From: Pseudomonadaceae bacterium SI-3
Lineage (GTDB): Bacteria; Pseudomonadota; Gammaproteobacteria; Pseudomonadales; Pseudomonadaceae
Reading direction: 5' to 3'
Assembly (NCBI GenBank): GCA_004010935.1
Contig: CP026511.1
Location: 1,364,001 to 1,428,000, forward strand
Length of the DNA: 64,000 bases
The number at the start of each line of letters is the position of its first letter. Within the stretch, counting starts at the first letter, position 1. This document shows, piece by piece, positions 28,061 to 39,538 of the stretch. The position numbers and the translations under genes were made by a program. A model generated the notes under the pieces. That model had not been told where the DNA came from and searched no databases. It saw nothing but the letters and a program-made list of their open reading frames with translations.

Positions 28061-30763
28061 TCAGATGACGATGCTGCTGGGCGAGGGCTGATGCTCATTG
28101 TCCTGCGTCAGCTGCTTAATCATCGCCTGCTGCAGTCGGGTGCATAGCTGCGGGTCAGACAAGGGCTGGTTGTCGGCATTGGTGACGAAGAACACGTCCT
28201 CGACACGCTCGCCCAGCGTCGCGATCTTGGCGTTCTGTACCGAGAGGTCGAAGTCCAGAAACAGCTGGCCAATGCGCGCCAATAGCCCAGGGCGGTCCGG
28301 TGCAACGACCTCAATGATCGTTTGCGGGCGCTGCATGTCGTTGTGGATGGTGACCTGCGGTGGGAATGCGAAATGCTTCAGTTGCCGGGGCACACGTTTC
28401 TGAATGATGGTCAGGTAGTCATCCGGATTACGCAGCGCGTTGATCAATCCTTGCCGAATCTCCTCCGTGCGCTCGGGGTCGTTGCCAATGGGAGAACCGT
28501 CGGCGTCCAGCACGATATAGGTGTCCAGCGTGAACTGGCTGCTCGAAGTGATAATGCGGGCATCGTGGATGTTCAGGTTCAGCTGGTCCATGGCCGCAAC
28601 GGTAACGGCGAAGAAGTCATGCTGATCGGGTGCATAGATGAAGATCTGCGTGCCGCCCTCGAATTCACGTTGGGTGGTTTCCTTGATCAGGACCAGCGGA
28701 CCGCCGTCGCTTGGGTGCTCGATGATGGCTTCTGTGTGCCAGGCGACATCAATCGAGCTGTGGCGCATGAAATAGTCGTCACCTAGCTGCGACCATAGCT
28801 GTTCGGCGTCGTCCGGATCGGTCCCGTTGCGCACGAGGTTGTCGAGTGCGGCGCGCTGGGTCTGGCGAATCTGCTCCTCGCGCCCCAGCGGGTTCTCCAG
28901 ACCGCGCTTGAGCGCGCGTTTGGTTTCGGTATACAGCTGGCGCAGCAGGCTCGCCCGCCAGGAATTCCAGAGGGTCGGGTTGGTTGCGTTGATGTCTGCG
29001 ACGGTCAGCACATACAGGTAATCAAGGTGGGTTTCGTCACCCACCTGTTGGGCAAAGTCGTTGATCACCTGTGGGTCAGATAGGTCTTTGCGCTGCGCAG
29101 TCGTTGACATCACCAGATGGTTCTCAACCAGCCATACCACCAGCCGCGTGTCCCATGCAGGCAGCTTGTGGCGCGCGCAGAACTCCTGCGCATCCACCGC
29201 GCCCAGCTCCGAATGGTCGCCGCCACGGCCCTTGGCGATATCGTGATAGAGCCCTGCGATATAGATGAGCTCCGGCTTGGGCAGCCGTTCCACGAGTTTA
29301 CTGGCCAGTGGATACTTTTCGGCGACGCCGGGTTTGCTCAGTTTGCGCAGGTACTTGATGACATTGAGCGTATGGGCGTCGACCGTATAGATATGAAAGA
29401 GGTCATGCTGCATCTGCCCTACGATATGGCCGAACTCGGGCAGGTAGCGTCCAAGAATGCCGTAGCGATTCATGCGTCTCAGATTGCGGTGGATGCCTTC
29501 CTTGCATTTGAACAGCTCGATGAACAGGCTAGTGTTGCGGATGTCGCTGCGAAAATCGTCGTCAATGAGATGTCGGTGGTCTCGGAGGAGGCGAATGGTC
29601 TCCGCTCGTACACCCTGAATGTCAGGGTGTTGCGCCAGCAGTACGAAGATTTCCAGAATCGCGAAGGGCCTGCGCTTGAACACCGAATCATCGGTTACTT
29701 CCAGATAGCCATCGCGCACCAAGAAGCGGCTGTTGAGCGGCACCGCATCGCCGCTGTCGCCCTCCCATAGGATAACTTCGGCAAAGTGCTGCCCTACCAG
29801 ATCGCTTAGTTCTGAAATGCTCATCACGACGCGGTAGTACTTCTGCATGAAGCGCTCGATCGCCAGCTTGGCGTCACTGTCTTCATAGCCGAGGAGGGCG
29901 GCGAGGCTGCGCTGGTGGTCGAATAGCAGTCGATCCTCCGCACGCCCGGCCAGCATGTGTAATCCGTAACGGACCCGCCAGATGAATTCTTGTCCAGCCA
30001 CTAGCAACGAGTACTCGCCTTCGGTCAGAAATCCCTGATCGAGGATGGCGCTAAGATTCAAGCTGCCAAACTGGCGCCGCGCTATCCACAGGATCGTCTG
30101 GATGTCGCGCAGCCCACCAGGCGAGCCTTTGACGTTTGGCTCCAGGTTGTATTCGGTATTGTTGTACTTCGAGTGGCGCGTGGCCTGCTCGTTACGTTTG
30201 GCGAGGAAGAACTCTTTGCTCGGCCACATTTCCGAAGGGCTGGTGACCTTCAGCATGTTCTGACGCAAGCGCTCGGGGCCTGCGATCGTACGGCTTTCCA
30301 TGAGATTGGTGATGACGGTCAGGTCCGCACGTGCCTCCTCGGCACATTCCTGTACCGAGCGAACGCTTTGGCCAACTTCCAAGCCAATGTCCCATAGCAG
30401 GGTCAGAAACCGCTCGATGGCGTCGCGGAATATTTCTTGGTCATTGTTATCGAGCAGTATCAGCAGGTCGATATCGGAATAGGGGTGCAGCTCGCCGCGC
30501 CCATAGCCACCGACGGCTACCAGCGCTATTTCCGCCTCGTTGTTCCAGTCGAAGCGGCCCCAGGCGGCTCGCAATATCTGGTCGACGAACCAGGCGCGGC
30601 CTTCGATCAGGCCGCGGATATCCTGGCCGGCGAGGAACCGTGCATCGAGCACTTCCCGCGCCTTGCGTATGACTTTCTTGAAGGCGGCGATGGGGCTGGC
30701 CTTAAGTGCCAGTTCAGCCTGGAACTGGCTGCGGTCGAACAATTCGGAATCAACCTGAGGCAT
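28061..30763 (-). CDS. glnD: [Protein-PII] uridylyltransferase / uridylyl-removing enzyme
   Basis: A 900-residue sensor of glutamine that uridylylates and de-uridylylates PII (GlnB/GlnK) to control nitrogen assimilation. The N-terminal nucleotidyltransferase motif is [19 protein letters not shown] (about residues 80-98). The HD domain with [17 protein letters not shown] follows in the middle, and two C-terminal ACT domains sense glutamine (one around [18 protein letters not shown]). The ATG at 30763 ([14 protein letters not shown]) matches the family start; the open frame extends 55 residues further upstream into map. It is the second gene after map. Confidence 0.97.
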   Translation of the reverse strand: MPQVDSELFDRSQFQAELALKASPIAAFKKVIRKAREVLDARFLAGQDIRGLIEGRAWFVDQILRAAWGRFDWNNEAEIALVAVGGYGRGELHPYSDIDLLILLDNNDQEIFRDAIERFLTLLWDIGLEVGQSVRSVQECAEEARADLTVITNLMESRTIAGPERLRQNMLKVTSPSEMWPSKEFFLAKRNEQATRHSKYNNTEYNLEPNVKGSPGGLRDIQTILWIARRQFGSLNLSAILDQGFLTEGEYSLLVAGQEFIWRVRYGLHMLAGRAEDRLLFDHQRSLAALLGYEDSDAKLAIERFMQKYYRVVMSISELSDLVGQHFAEVILWEGDSGDAVPLNSRFLVRDGYLEVTDDSVFKRRPFAILEIFVLLAQHPDIQGVRAETIRLLRDHRHLIDDDFRSDIRNTSLFIELFKCKEGIHRNLRRMNRYGILGRYLPEFGHIVGQMQHDLFHIYTVDAHTLNVIKYLRKLSKPGVAEKYPLASKLVERLPKPELIYIAGLYHDIAKGRGGDHSELGAVDAQEFCARHKLPAWDTRLVVWLVENHLVMSTTAQRKDLSDPQVINDFAQQVGDETHLDYLYVLTVADINATNPTLWNSWRASLLRQLYTETKRALKRGLENPLGREEQIRQTQRAALDNLVRNGTDPDDAEQLWSQLGDDYFMRHSSIDVAWHTEAIIEHPSDGGPLVLIKETTQREFEGGTQIFIYAPDQHDFFAVTVAAMDQLNLNIHDARIITSSSQFTLDTYIVLDADGSPIGNDPERTEEIRQGLINALRNPDDYLTIIQKRVPRQLKHFAFPPQVTIHNDMQRPQTIIEVVAPDRPGLLARIGQLFLDFDLSVQNAKIATLGERVEDVFFVTNADNQPLSDPQLCTRLQQAMIKQLTQDNEHQPSPSSIVI

Positions 30764-30791
30764 ACCGTCGCCCTCCATCAAAGCATCAAAA

Positions 30792-31574
30792 TTAGGGCGA
30801 TGTGCGGGGTATGGTGTCATCGCTGCGCAGGGTGAAAATTTCATAGCCATCTGCTGTGACCACCAGGGTGTGTTCCCATTGGGCGGATAGCTTGCGGTCC
30901 TTGGTAATGGCTGTCCAGCCGTCACCAAGCAGGCGAGTTTCCGACCGGCCCTGGTTGATCATTGGCTCTATGGTGAAGGTCATTCCTTCCTTTAGCTCCA
31001 GCCCGGTCCCGGCGCGGCCGTAATGAAGCACTTGAGGCTCTTCGTGGAAAACCTTGCCGATGCCATGCCCACAATACTCGCGGACGACGGAGAATCCGTT
31101 CTTCTCGGCATGCTTCTGGATCACCTCGCCGATGTCCCCTAGGCGCGCTCCGGGGCGGACTACCTCGATACCTTTATAAAGGCACTCCTGCGTCACCTTA
31201 CACAGCCGCTCGGCCCACTCTGGCGCTTTGCCGACAAGAAACATTCGGCTGGTATCGCCGTGGTAACCATCCTTGATGACCGTGATATCGATATTGAGGA
31301 TGTCCCCGTCTTTGAGAGGCTTGTCGTTGGGAATGCCATGACAGACGACATGATTGATCGATGTGCAAATCGATTTGGGATAACCCTTGTAATTGAGCGG
31401 GGCGGGTATGGCCTGTTGCACGTTGACGATGTGCTCGTGGCAGATGCGGTCCAGTTCTTCGGTGGTGACACCCGGCTTGACGTGATCACCGATCATTTCG
31501 AGCACCTCGGCGGCCAGGCGGCCGGCAATGCGCATTTTCTCGATGTCTTCAGGCGTCTTGATGGAAACAGTCAT
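30792..31574 (-). CDS. map: Methionine aminopeptidase type I
   Basis: A 260-residue metalloprotease that removes the initiator methionine from nascent proteins. The pita-bread fold ligands are visible: [19 protein letters not shown] (Asp pair), [13 protein letters not shown] (His) and FTIEPMIN (Glu), with a late Glu in WEHTLVV. The ATG has an AAGAGGG site. It is divergent from rpsB and lies upstream of glnD on the minus strand. Confidence 0.98.
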   Translation of the reverse strand: MTVSIKTPEDIEKMRIAGRLAAEVLEMIGDHVKPGVTTEELDRICHEHIVNVQQAIPAPLNYKGYPKSICTSINHVVCHGIPNDKPLKDGDILNIDITVIKDGYHGDTSRMFLVGKAPEWAERLCKVTQECLYKGIEVVRPGARLGDIGEVIQKHAEKNGFSVVREYCGHGIGKVFHEEPQVLHYGRAGTGLELKEGMTFTIEPMINQGRSETRLLGDGWTAITKDRKLSAQWEHTLVVTADGYEIFTLRSDDTIPRTSP

Positions 31575-31876
31575 GCAACCCTCTTGGCGCCAAGAGGCGC
31601 AGGCAAATAGATATAAGAGGCAAATGATAAACCAAAGAAGGCTTTACCTGCAGGCGGCCCTGGCGGCTCGGGCAAACCAGAGGCAACCTTGTTAGCTACG
31701 TTCAATGTCAGTCCGTGCTAGCCTCCGATGCTGGCTTGTGCTATAAAACGCGCCGCTCTGCGGGACTACCTGCCGAGCCTGACCCCACACACGTGTCGAC
31801 ACGGTATCCTGGGTGCTCGCAAGAGTTGGATATCGGGACGCGTGGAGGCCTAACCCGACTTATCTGAGGAACTCTC
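31575..31876 (+). promoter_or_regulatory. Map-rpsB divergent region with rpsB leader (t44-type RNA element)
   Basis: This 302-bp gap between divergent map and rpsB holds the rpsB promoter and leader. A -10-like TATAAA occurs at 31742-31747. The leader downstream contains the complementary ACACACGTGTCGACACGG stretch and GGAGGCCTAACCC about 25 bp before the ATG. These are features I recall from the gamma-proteobacterial t44 / rpsB leader RNA, to which ribosomal protein S2 binds to control its own synthesis. The assignment is from memory of the motif; secondary structure was not computed. Confidence 0.6.
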
Positions 31877-32617
31877 ATGTCTCAAGTCACTATGCGCGAT
31901 ATGCTGAAGGCCGGTGTGCACTTCGGCCACCAGACCCGTTACTGGAACCCGAAGATGAATAAGTACATCTTTGGCGCGCGTAACAAGATTCATATCATCA
32001 ACCTTGAGAAGACCCTGCCGATGTTCAACGACGCGCTGCGTTTCGTTGAAAAGCTGGCTGCAGGCAAAAACAAGATTCTGTTCGTTGGCACCAAGCGTTC
32101 CGCTGGCAAGATCGTTCGCGAAGAGGCTGCTCGTTGTGGCTCGCCGTATGTCGATCATCGCTGGTTGGGCGGCATGCTGACCAACTACAAGACCATTCGC
32201 GCCTCGATCAAGCGTCTGCGTGAGCTGGAAACACAGGCTCAGGACGGCACCTTCGAGAAGCTGACCAAGAAAGAGGCGCTGATGCGTACTCGCGATCTTG
32301 AGAAGCTGGATCGTAGCTTGGGCGGCATCAAGGACATGGGCGGTCTGCCGGACGCCATGTTCGTTGTTGACGTCGATCACGAGCGTATTGCTATTTCCGA
32401 AGCCAATAAGCTGGGTATTCCGGTTATCGGCATCGTTGATACCAACAGCAGCCCGGAAGGCGTCGATTACATCATTCCTGGTAATGACGATGCCATCCGC
32501 GCCGTGCAACTCTATCTGGGCTCTATGGCAGACGCAGTACTGCGTGGTCGTCAGACCAATGCTGGCGGTGCTGACGAGTTCGTTGAAGAAGCCCCTGTCG
32601 AGGCTGCTCAAGGCTGA
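31877..32617 (+). CDS. rpsB: 30S ribosomal protein S2
   Basis: A 246-residue small-subunit protein. Signature regions include [20 protein letters not shown] near the N-terminus, [17 protein letters not shown] and [20 protein letters not shown]. It starts the rpsB-tsf operon, preceded by a structured leader and followed by an internal terminator-like hairpin. Confidence 0.99.
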   Translation: MSQVTMRDMLKAGVHFGHQTRYWNPKMNKYIFGARNKIHIINLEKTLPMFNDALRFVEKLAAGKNKILFVGTKRSAGKIVREEAARCGSPYVDHRWLGGMLTNYKTIRASIKRLRELETQAQDGTFEKLTKKEALMRTRDLEKLDRSLGGIKDMGGLPDAMFVVDVDHERIAISEANKLGIPVIGIVDTNSSPEGVDYIIPGNDDAIRAVQLYLGSMADAVLRGRQTNAGGADEFVEEAPVEAAQG

Positions 32618-32653
32618 GCGCACTTGTCGCCTAGCTGATACCCGTTGAACAGA

Positions 32654-32675
32654 AAGGGGGCTATGCCCCCTTTTT
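32654..32675 (+). terminator. Intercistronic terminator/attenuator between rpsB and tsf
   Basis: AAAGGGGGC-TAT-GCCCCCTTTTT is a compact perfect stem with a T-run 37 bp after rpsB. In E. coli partial termination here sets the S2 to EF-Ts ratio; this is inferred by analogy. Confidence 0.85.
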
Positions 32676-32743
32676 GCCACTTCCGAATTGATCGTCCGAA
32701 TGATGGGCGATGATCGAAAATCGAATCGAGAGGATTTGCGAAC

Positions 32744-33613
32744 ATGGCAGAGATCACTGCAGCCCTGGTTAAAGAACTGCGCGAGCGGACTGGCCAAGGC
32801 ATGATGGATTGCAAAAAGGCGCTCACCGCTGCTGGTGGCGACATCGAGAAAGCCATTGACGATATGCGTGCTGCGGGCGCCATCAAGGCAGCCAAGAAGG
32901 CCGGCAATATCGCTGCTGAAGGCGCGATCGCTGTTAAAGTGGCCGACGACAACACGCGCGCCGTGATTATCGAAGTCAACTCGCAGACCGACTTCCTGGC
33001 ACTGCAGGACGACTTCAAGAATTTCGTCAATAGCAGTGTCGAGAAAGCCTTCGCCGAGAAGATGACTGATGCAGCGCCGCTGATTGCCGCTCAGGAAACT
33101 GATCGCGAGGCGCTGGTCGCCAAGTGCGGCGAGAACGTCAATATCCGTCGTTTGACCACCGTTGAGGCGGATCTGGTTGGATCCTACCTGCACGGTCACC
33201 GTATCGGTGTTCTGGTTGCGCTGAAGGGGGGCAGTGTCGAGCTGGCCAAAGAAATCGCCATGCACGTCGCCGCCAGCAACCCTCAGTTCCTGGATCCGTC
33301 GCAGGTTTCTGAAGAAGCCGTTGCCAAGGAAAAAGAAATTTTCCTGGCGTTGAATGAAGACAAGATCAAAGGCAAGCCTGCCGAAATCGTCGAGAAGATG
33401 GTTGCCGGTCGCATCAGCAAGTTCCTTGCTGAAGCCAGTTTGGTCGAGCAGGCTTTCGTCAAGGATCCCGATGTCAAAGTTGGCGAGCTGGCGAAGAAGG
33501 CTGGTGCTGAGATCGTTTCCTTCGTTCGTTACGAAGTAGGCGAAGGCATCGAGCGCGCTGAGGTTGACTTCGCCGCCGAAGTTGCCGCTCAGGTCGCTGC
33601 TACTAAGCAATAA
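32744..33613 (+). CDS. tsf: Elongation factor Ts
   Basis: A 289-residue guanine-nucleotide exchange factor for EF-Tu. The N-terminal signature LVKELRERTGQGMMDCKKAL and the second signature EVNSQTDFLALQDDFKNFV are intact, as is the TDFxA contact loop. It is followed by a terminator. Confidence 0.99.
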   Translation: MAEITAALVKELRERTGQGMMDCKKALTAAGGDIEKAIDDMRAAGAIKAAKKAGNIAAEGAIAVKVADDNTRAVIIEVNSQTDFLALQDDFKNFVNSSVEKAFAEKMTDAAPLIAAQETDREALVAKCGENVNIRRLTTVEADLVGSYLHGHRIGVLVALKGGSVELAKEIAMHVAASNPQFLDPSQVSEEAVAKEKEIFLALNEDKIKGKPAEIVEKMVAGRISKFLAEASLVEQAFVKDPDVKVGELAKKAGAEIVSFVRYEVGEGIERAEVDFAAEVAAQVAATKQ

Positions 33614-33631
33614 GACGCTCTGCTGTCCTCT

Positions 33632-33665
33632 AAGAGGCTGCCCGCTCACGCGTGCGGCCTCTTTG
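33632..33665 (+). terminator. Terminator of tsf
   Basis: AAGAGGC and GCCTCTT pair around an 18-nt loop, followed by TTG; it lies 18 bp after the tsf stop. Confidence 0.7.
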
Positions 33666-33807
33666 TCGGACTGGAGGAAGGAAACGTTTTTTGCCAATGC
33701 GACAGTCACCGCTTGGCACCAATGCGAGACTGCGCTGTCATAGCGCAGACATTTTTCCCGGCTGCAGGCCAGCCTAGTCATACAATGCCGCAGGAGAGAC
33801 AACGCCA

Positions 33808-34551
33808 ATGGCTCAGCAGATGAGTGCACGCAATCCTCGCTATAAACGCATTCTGCTCAAACTAAGCGGCGAGGCCCTAATGGGGTCGGAGGACTTTGGC
33901 ATTGATCCCAAGGTGCTTGATCGCATGGCCTTGGAGGTTGGGCAGTTAGTCGGCATAGGCGTAGAAGTTGGTTTGGTCATTGGCGGCGGTAATCTTTTCC
34001 GTGGCGCCGCTCTGTCCGCCGCAGGCATGGATCGTGTGACTGGCGACCATATGGGTATGCTCGCTACGGTCATGAACTCCTTGGCAATGCGTGACGCCTT
34101 GGAGCGCTCGAACATCCCGGCATTGGTCATGTCGGCGATTTCAATGGTCGGGGTCACTGACCATTACGACCGCCGCAAGGCGATGCGTCACCTGAAGAGT
34201 GGCGAGGTAGTGATCTTCTCCGCCGGCACCGGCAATCCGTTCTTTACCACTGATTCGGCCGCCTGCCTGCGTGCCATCGAGATTCATGCGGATGTGGTGC
34301 TCAAGGCCACCAAGGTTGACGGCGTTTATACGGCCGACCCCTTCAAGGATCCGAATGCCGAGAAGTTCGAGCAGCTGACCTATGATGATGTGCTTGACCG
34401 CAAGCTGGGCGTCATGGACCTGACTGCCATTTGCCTATGCCGCGACCACAACATGCCGCTGCGGGTGTTCAACATGAACAAGCCCGGTGCCTTGCTCAAT
34501 ATTGTGCTTGGTGGCGCTGAAGGAACCCTGATCGAGGAGCAGTACCAATGA
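33808..34551 (+). CDS. pyrH: Uridylate kinase
   Basis: A 247-residue hexameric UMP kinase (UMP to UDP) of the amino-acid kinase fold. It has [14 protein letters not shown] at the N-terminus, [13 protein letters not shown] for substrate binding, and [18 protein letters not shown] typical of bacterial PyrH. A CAGGAGAG site precedes the ATG. It overlaps frr by 4 bp (ATGA). Confidence 0.98.
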   Translation: MAQQMSARNPRYKRILLKLSGEALMGSEDFGIDPKVLDRMALEVGQLVGIGVEVGLVIGGGNLFRGAALSAAGMDRVTGDHMGMLATVMNSLAMRDALERSNIPALVMSAISMVGVTDHYDRRKAMRHLKSGEVVIFSAGTGNPFFTTDSAACLRAIEIHADVVLKATKVDGVYTADPFKDPNAEKFEQLTYDDVLDRKLGVMDLTAICLCRDHNMPLRVFNMNKPGALLNIVLGGAEGTLIEEQYQ

Positions 34552-35105
34552 TCAACGAGATTAAGCAAGACGCTCAAGAGCGCATGAAGAAAACCCTGGA
34601 ATCGCTGGGGCATGCGTTCGCCAAAATTCGTACCGGTCGCGCTCATCCGAGCATTCTAGATGGCGTTATGGTGTCGTATTACGGCAGCGATACACCTCTG
34701 CGCCAGATTGCCAATGTCACGGCAGAAGACTCGCGCACTTTGGCCCTTACTGTCTTTGATAGAGGCATGATCCAGGCGGTAGAAAAGGCAATCATGACGT
34801 CAGATCTGGGCCTGAACCCTGCGACTGCCGGTACTACGATTCGCGTACCGATGCCCGCGCTTACTGAAGAGACCCGTAAGGGGTACACCAAGCAGGCACG
34901 CTCAGAGGCTGAAAACGCTCGTGTCGCCGTGCGCAACATTCGGCGCGATGCTATCGCCCAGCTCAAGGATCTGGTGAAGGAAAAGGAAATCAGTGAAGAC
35001 GAGGAACGACGCGGTCAAGACGACGTTCAAAAGCTGACCGACAAGTACGTTGCGGAAATCGACAAGGCGCTTGAAGGTAAGGAAAACGATCTGATGGCTG
35101 TTTGA
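34548..35105 (+). CDS. frr: Ribosome recycling factor
   Basis: A 185-residue factor that splits post-termination ribosomes together with EF-G. Conserved parts are [40 protein letters not shown], and [20 protein letters not shown] in the long helix bundle. It is coupled to pyrH by overlapping codons. Confidence 0.98.
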   Translation: MINEIKQDAQERMKKTLESLGHAFAKIRTGRAHPSILDGVMVSYYGSDTPLRQIANVTAEDSRTLALTVFDRGMIQAVEKAIMTSDLGLNPATAGTTIRVPMPALTEETRKGYTKQARSEAENARVAVRNIRRDAIAQLKDLVKEKEISEDEERRGQDDVQKLTDKYVAEIDKALEGKENDLMAV

Positions 35106-35264
35106 TGTCGCTGTACCGGACTTCGTCCGTACTGCACACGTCGGGGTGCGTCGAGGCCGAAAGGTTCGTGGCGCGAGGGGCTAACCAGTCGTATCCCCGG
35201 AAATTGCCTTTTGGCGGTTTCTCCCATTGTTCGCAGCGTGATTGAGCGCAGGTAGAGTCGTTTC

Positions 35265-36026
35265 ATGGATAAGGTCAGGCAGATTGCCGGACGGAATGTA
35301 CCCCGTCATGTCGCAGTCATCATGGATGGTAACAATCGCTGGGCGAAGCGGCGTCTCTTGCCGGGCGTGGCCGGGCACAAGGCGGGCGTCGATGCGGTGC
35401 GAGCCGTTATAGAGGTTTGCGCCGAGGCGGGTGTTGAGGTGCTGACGCTGTTTGCCTTTTCCAGTGAGAATTGGCAGCGGCCGGCCGAGGAGGTTGGGGC
35501 GCTGATGGAGCTTTTCCTGAGCGCTCTACGCCGAGAAGCGCGCAAGCTCAACGAAAATGGCATCAGTTTGCGGATCATTGGCGATCGTTCACGCTTTCAC
35601 CCGGAGCTGCAGACGGCGATGCTCGAAGCCGAGGAAATGACCGCGGGCTCCGGCCGTTTCGTGCTTCAGGTCGCCGCCAATTACGGCGGACAGTGGGACA
35701 TTCTCCAGGCCGCACAGCGGTTGGCCCGCGAAGCGCAGGAAGGTCGACTCAATCCGGATGAAGTGACTCCCGCCCTTTTTCAGCGCTATCTGGCAACTGG
35801 CGACATGCCTCTGCCGGATCTCTGTATTCGCACCGGTGGTGAGCGACGCATCAGCAATTTCCTGTTATGGCAGTTGGCTTATGCTGAACTGTATTTCTCG
35901 GACCTGTTCTGGCCCGATTTCAAGCACGATGCAATGCGTACAGCATTGGCCGATTTCGCCAAGCGTCAGCGACGTTTCGGTAAGACCGGTGACCAGGTAG
36001 AAATAGAGGTTCGAGCTGAATGCTGA
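35265..36026 (+). CDS. uppS: Undecaprenyl diphosphate synthase
   Basis: A 253-residue cis-prenyltransferase making the C55 carrier for peptidoglycan and O-antigen. It carries the catalytic Asp in HVAVIMDGNNRWAKRR, the FAFSSENWQRP motif, and RTGGERRISNFLLWQLAYAE near the C-terminus. It overlaps cdsA by 7 bp. Confidence 0.98.
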   Translation: MDKVRQIAGRNVPRHVAVIMDGNNRWAKRRLLPGVAGHKAGVDAVRAVIEVCAEAGVEVLTLFAFSSENWQRPAEEVGALMELFLSALRREARKLNENGISLRIIGDRSRFHPELQTAMLEAEEMTAGSGRFVLQVAANYGGQWDILQAAQRLAREAQEGRLNPDEVTPALFQRYLATGDMPLPDLCIRTGGERRISNFLLWQLAYAELYFSDLFWPDFKHDAMRTALADFAKRQRRFGKTGDQVEIEVRAEC

Positions 36027-36835
36027 AGCATCGCATCATCACGGCAGCCATCCTTCTTCCGATCGCACTGATTGGTTTTTTCCTTCTCGAAGGTCTCGCT
36101 TTTGCGTTGTTCATAGGCGTAGTCGTTGTGCTTGGGGGATGGGAATGGGCGCGTCTGGCGGGCTTTGAGGCTCAGCCGGTTAGGGTTCTTTATGCGATAG
36201 CGGTCGCTCTGCTGCTTGCGGGGCTCTATTTGGCTCCGGCCTTGGCGTCTTGGTTGCTTACGCTGAGCGTGATCTGGTGGCTGACTGCCACGGCGCTCGT
36301 CGTCAGTTATCCTCGAAGTCAGCGACACTGGGGTGGATCTGTCGGCAGTCTGGTCATCGGATTGTTGATTTTATTGCCCGCCTGGCAGGGCCTGGTTTTG
36401 CTCAAGCAGTGGCCACAGGGCAATTGGCTTATCGTTGCAGTGATGGTCCTGGTGTGGGGGGCTGATATTGGTGCCTATGCGGCAGGCAAGACCTTTGGTC
36501 GTCGCAAGCTCGCTCCTCAGGTCAGCCCAGGCAAGAGTTGGGAGGGGATGATTGGCGGCTTGGTTACCAGCCTGCTAATCACATTGTTCGTTGGGCTTTA
36601 TCAATCCTGGTCTGCGCGTGAGCTGGCGCTCGCTCTGTTAGGTGCAGCTCTGGTGGTGGTCATTTCCGTCGTTGGCGATTTGACCGAGAGCATGTTCAAG
36701 CGCAGCTCGGGTATTAAAGACAGCAGTCAGCTGCTTCCAGGGCATGGCGGCGTGATGGATCGTATCGACAGCTTGACCGCTGCGGTACCCGTGTTCACGG
36801 TCCTGCTGTGGCTGGCCGGCTGGGGTGCATGGTGA
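36020..36835 (+). CDS. cdsA: Phosphatidate cytidylyltransferase
   Basis: A 271-residue membrane enzyme making CDP-diacylglycerol for phospholipid synthesis. It has about eight helices, and the CTP-transferase signature [20 protein letters not shown] followed by GVMDRIDS at the C-terminal end is complete. It overlaps both uppS and dxr. Confidence 0.97.
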   Translation: MLKHRIITAAILLPIALIGFFLLEGLAFALFIGVVVVLGGWEWARLAGFEAQPVRVLYAIAVALLLAGLYLAPALASWLLTLSVIWWLTATALVVSYPRSQRHWGGSVGSLVIGLLILLPAWQGLVLLKQWPQGNWLIVAVMVLVWGADIGAYAAGKTFGRRKLAPQVSPGKSWEGMIGGLVTSLLITLFVGLYQSWSARELALALLGAALVVVISVVGDLTESMFKRSSGIKDSSQLLPGHGGVMDRIDSLTAAVPVFTVLLWLAGWGAW

Positions 36836-38022
36836 GTGGTCCGCTGCAGGTAACAATTCTTGGTGCGACCGGATCCATCGGCCTGAGCACGCTGGATGTG
36901 ATTGCGCGTCATCCGGAGCGCTACCAAGCCTTTGCGCTCAGTGCATTCAGTCGCATTGCCGAATTACGGGAGCTGTGCCGACTGCATCGGCCGCGTTATG
37001 CGGTGGTTGCCGATAGTGACCGGGCTCGTGTGTTGCAGGGGCAGCTCGACAGTGACGGCGTCAAAACGCGCGTGCTCGTGGGTGAGGGTGGTCTAAGCGA
37101 AGTTGCAGCGCATCCCGAGGTCGACGTGGTCATGGCGGCGATCGTTGGTGCAGCGGGCTTACGCCCGACGCTCTCCGCCGTCCAGGCCAGCAAGCGGGTC
37201 CTGTTGGCGAACAAAGAGGCGCTGGTAATGTCCGGCGCGTTGTTCATGCAGGCGCTGCGTGACAGCGAGGCGGTGCTGCTGCCCATCGATAGCGAGCACA
37301 ATGCCATCTTCCAGTGTTTGCCTGGCAACTATGCGCAGGGCTTGAGTCGTGTCGGCGTCAGGCGAATTCTGCTTACGGCTTCCGGTGGGCCTTTCCGGCA
37401 ACTACCTCTGGATCAGCTGTCTTCTGTAACTGCCGACCAGGCCTGTGCCCACCCCAACTGGTCCATGGGCCGCAAGATCTCCGTTGATTCAGCGAGCATG
37501 ATGAACAAGGGGCTTGAGCTCATCGAGGCGTGCTGGCTGTTCGATGCGCGCCCGGAACAGGTAGAAGTTGTGATTCACCCGCAGAGCGTCATTCACTCGA
37601 TGGTCGACTATGTCGACGGCTCGGTCTTGGCGCAACTGGGTAATCCCGACATGCGGACACCGATTGCGCATGCACTGGCCTGGCCGGAACGAATCGACTC
37701 AGGCGTATCGGCTTTGGACCTGTTGCAGGTAGGTCGTCTGGATTTCGAGGCCCCCGACCAGCACAGATTTCCTTGTCTTCGGATTGCCAGGCAGGCCGCG
37801 CAGGATGGCGGAACGGCGCCAGCGATGCTCAATGCTGCGAACGAGGTAGCCGTGGATGCGTTCCTCAATGGTCGCATTCGCTTCACTGAAATCGCGAGTA
37901 TTATCGAGCATGTTCTCGATCTGGAAGCTTCGGTTCCGGCACGTTGCCTGGCAGATGTGCTGACTGCCGATGCCCAGGCCCGCAGGCTCGCTTCGCACTG
38001 GTTGCAAAGTCGCGATCGGTAG
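36829..38022 (+). CDS. dxr: 1-deoxy-D-xylulose 5-phosphate reductoisomerase
   Basis: A 397-residue NADPH enzyme of the MEP isoprenoid pathway (target of fosmidomycin). NADP-binding [14 protein letters not shown] opens the protein; metal and substrate residues lie in [34 protein letters not shown] and [16 protein letters not shown]. The ATG at 36829 overlaps the cdsA stop (ATGGTGA). Its product feeds isoprenoids, including the uppS substrate upstream. Confidence 0.98.
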   Translation: MVSGPLQVTILGATGSIGLSTLDVIARHPERYQAFALSAFSRIAELRELCRLHRPRYAVVADSDRARVLQGQLDSDGVKTRVLVGEGGLSEVAAHPEVDVVMAAIVGAAGLRPTLSAVQASKRVLLANKEALVMSGALFMQALRDSEAVLLPIDSEHNAIFQCLPGNYAQGLSRVGVRRILLTASGGPFRQLPLDQLSSVTADQACAHPNWSMGRKISVDSASMMNKGLELIEACWLFDARPEQVEVVIHPQSVIHSMVDYVDGSVLAQLGNPDMRTPIAHALAWPERIDSGVSALDLLQVGRLDFEAPDQHRFPCLRIARQAAQDGGTAPAMLNAANEVAVDAFLNGRIRFTEIASIIEHVLDLEASVPARCLADVLTADAQARRLASHWLQSRDR

Positions 38023-38116
38023 CGGTCGGAAGCGATCAAAAGTCCCAACTTGGCTGTAGCGCTCCGGCATGGACCGGGCTCGCAGCTGCTAAAAGACCTT
38101 TCGAGGCAGAGGAAAT

Positions 38117-39469
38117 ATGGGCGCGCTGTACATGATCATCGGTACCCTGGTGGCGTTGGGTGTACTGGTAACCTTCCACGAGTTCGGACATTTCTGGGTG
38201 GCTCGGCGTTGCGGCGTCAAGGTTCTGCGCTTCTCGGTAGGCTTCGGGCGGCCGCTGTTGCGCTGGCATGACCGCCATGGTACCGAATTCGTTCTCGCCG
38301 CCATCCCCCTCGGTGGCTACGTCAAAATGCTCGACGAACGCGAGGGTGACGTGCCGCCCACTCTGCTGGGGCAGGCCTTCAACCGCAAAACCGTTAGGCA
38401 GCGCTTCGCCATTGTGTCGGCCGGGCCTTTGGCCAATTTTCTGCTTGCCCTGGTGTTCTTCTGGATCTTGGCGATGCTGGGTACGGAGCAAGTTCGTCCG
38501 GTCGTAGGCGCAGTAGAGATTGGCAGCCTTGCTGAGCGAGCCGGCTTGATGGCTGGGCAGGAAATCGTCGAGATTAACGGCAAGCCAACTGCAGGCTGGG
38601 CAGATGTCAATTTGCAGTTGATCAGGCGCCTTGGTGAGACCGGTTCGCTCGAAATGTTGGTGAGCGAGGTTGATGGAGGTCAGTCGCAGCGGTTACAGGT
38701 CGAGCTGAAGGACTGGCTTAAGGGGGCTGAGGAACCGGACCCGATCGGCTCGCTGGGTATTCGTCCCTGGCGTCCGGAAATTGCCCCGGTTGTCGCTCAG
38801 CTAGATCCCGAAGGTCCGGCGCAGGCAGCTGGCGTGCAGATTGGGGATCGATTGGTCAGCCTTGACGCCGAGGCGCTCACCGAATGGCAAGAAGTGATTG
38901 ACCGTGTTAGGCCGCTGGGCGGGCAAGCGGTTTTGCTGGTGGTTGAGCGTAACGGTGAGCAGATCGAACTCCCTCTGACGCTGGCTGAACGTGGCGAAGG
39001 AGATGAGCGTCGGGGCTACCTTGGCGCCGGCGTCGCGGGTGGAGAATGGCCGCCTGAAATGCTGCGGCAGGTCAGCCACGGTCCTGTCGAAGCTGTCGGG
39101 GAAGGGCTTCGTCGCACATGGACGATGAGTGTTCTGACTCTGGATTCGCTTAAGAAAATGCTCTTCGGGGAGCTCTCGGTAAAAAACTTGAGCGGCCCGA
39201 TAACCATTGCTAAAGTGGCGGGCGCTTCTGCACAGTCGGGCGTGGGCGACTTCTTGAATTTCCTCGCCTACCTGAGCATAAGCCTTGGGGTACTCAATCT
39301 ATTGCCTATCCCCGTCCTGGATGGAGGCCATCTGCTCTTCTACCTGGTCGAGTGGGTCCGTGGACGTCCCTTGTCGGACAGGGTCCAGGGCTGGGGAGTA
39401 CAGATCGGTATCAGCCTGGTTGTTGGGGTGATGCTGCTTGCGCTGGTCAACGACCTTGGCCGCCTTTAA
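38117..39469 (+). CDS. rseP: Site-2 protease RseP
   Basis: A 450-residue intramembrane zinc metalloprotease that cuts the anti-sigma factor RseA/MucA to release sigma-E/AlgU. The active site TFHEFGHFW lies in helix 1 (residues ~19-27), two PDZ domains occupy the periplasmic middle, and the second metal motif NLLPIPVLDGGHLL is in a late helix. The start has a CAGAGGAAAT site. It sits upstream of bamA as in most gamma-proteobacteria. Confidence 0.97.
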   Translation: MGALYMIIGTLVALGVLVTFHEFGHFWVARRCGVKVLRFSVGFGRPLLRWHDRHGTEFVLAAIPLGGYVKMLDEREGDVPPTLLGQAFNRKTVRQRFAIVSAGPLANFLLALVFFWILAMLGTEQVRPVVGAVEIGSLAERAGLMAGQEIVEINGKPTAGWADVNLQLIRRLGETGSLEMLVSEVDGGQSQRLQVELKDWLKGAEEPDPIGSLGIRPWRPEIAPVVAQLDPEGPAQAAGVQIGDRLVSLDAEALTEWQEVIDRVRPLGGQAVLLVVERNGEQIELPLTLAERGEGDERRGYLGAGVAGGEWPPEMLRQVSHGPVEAVGEGLRRTWTMSVLTLDSLKKMLFGELSVKNLSGPITIAKVAGASAQSGVGDFLNFLAYLSISLGVLNLLPIPVLDGGHLLFYLVEWVRGRPLSDRVQGWGVQIGISLVVGVMLLALVNDLGRL

Positions 39470-39538
39470 TCGCCATATACCTTGATGTCGCCGCGCCACG
39501 CGCAGGTTCAATTATCAGGTTTGAAAAGAAAGGACTTC

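Noticed and set aside
31850..33829. 659-codon minus-strand open frame antisense to rpsB and tsf
   Set aside because: It lies wholly antisense to two unmistakable essential genes, has no domain-like sequence, and arises from codon bias in GC-rich genes.
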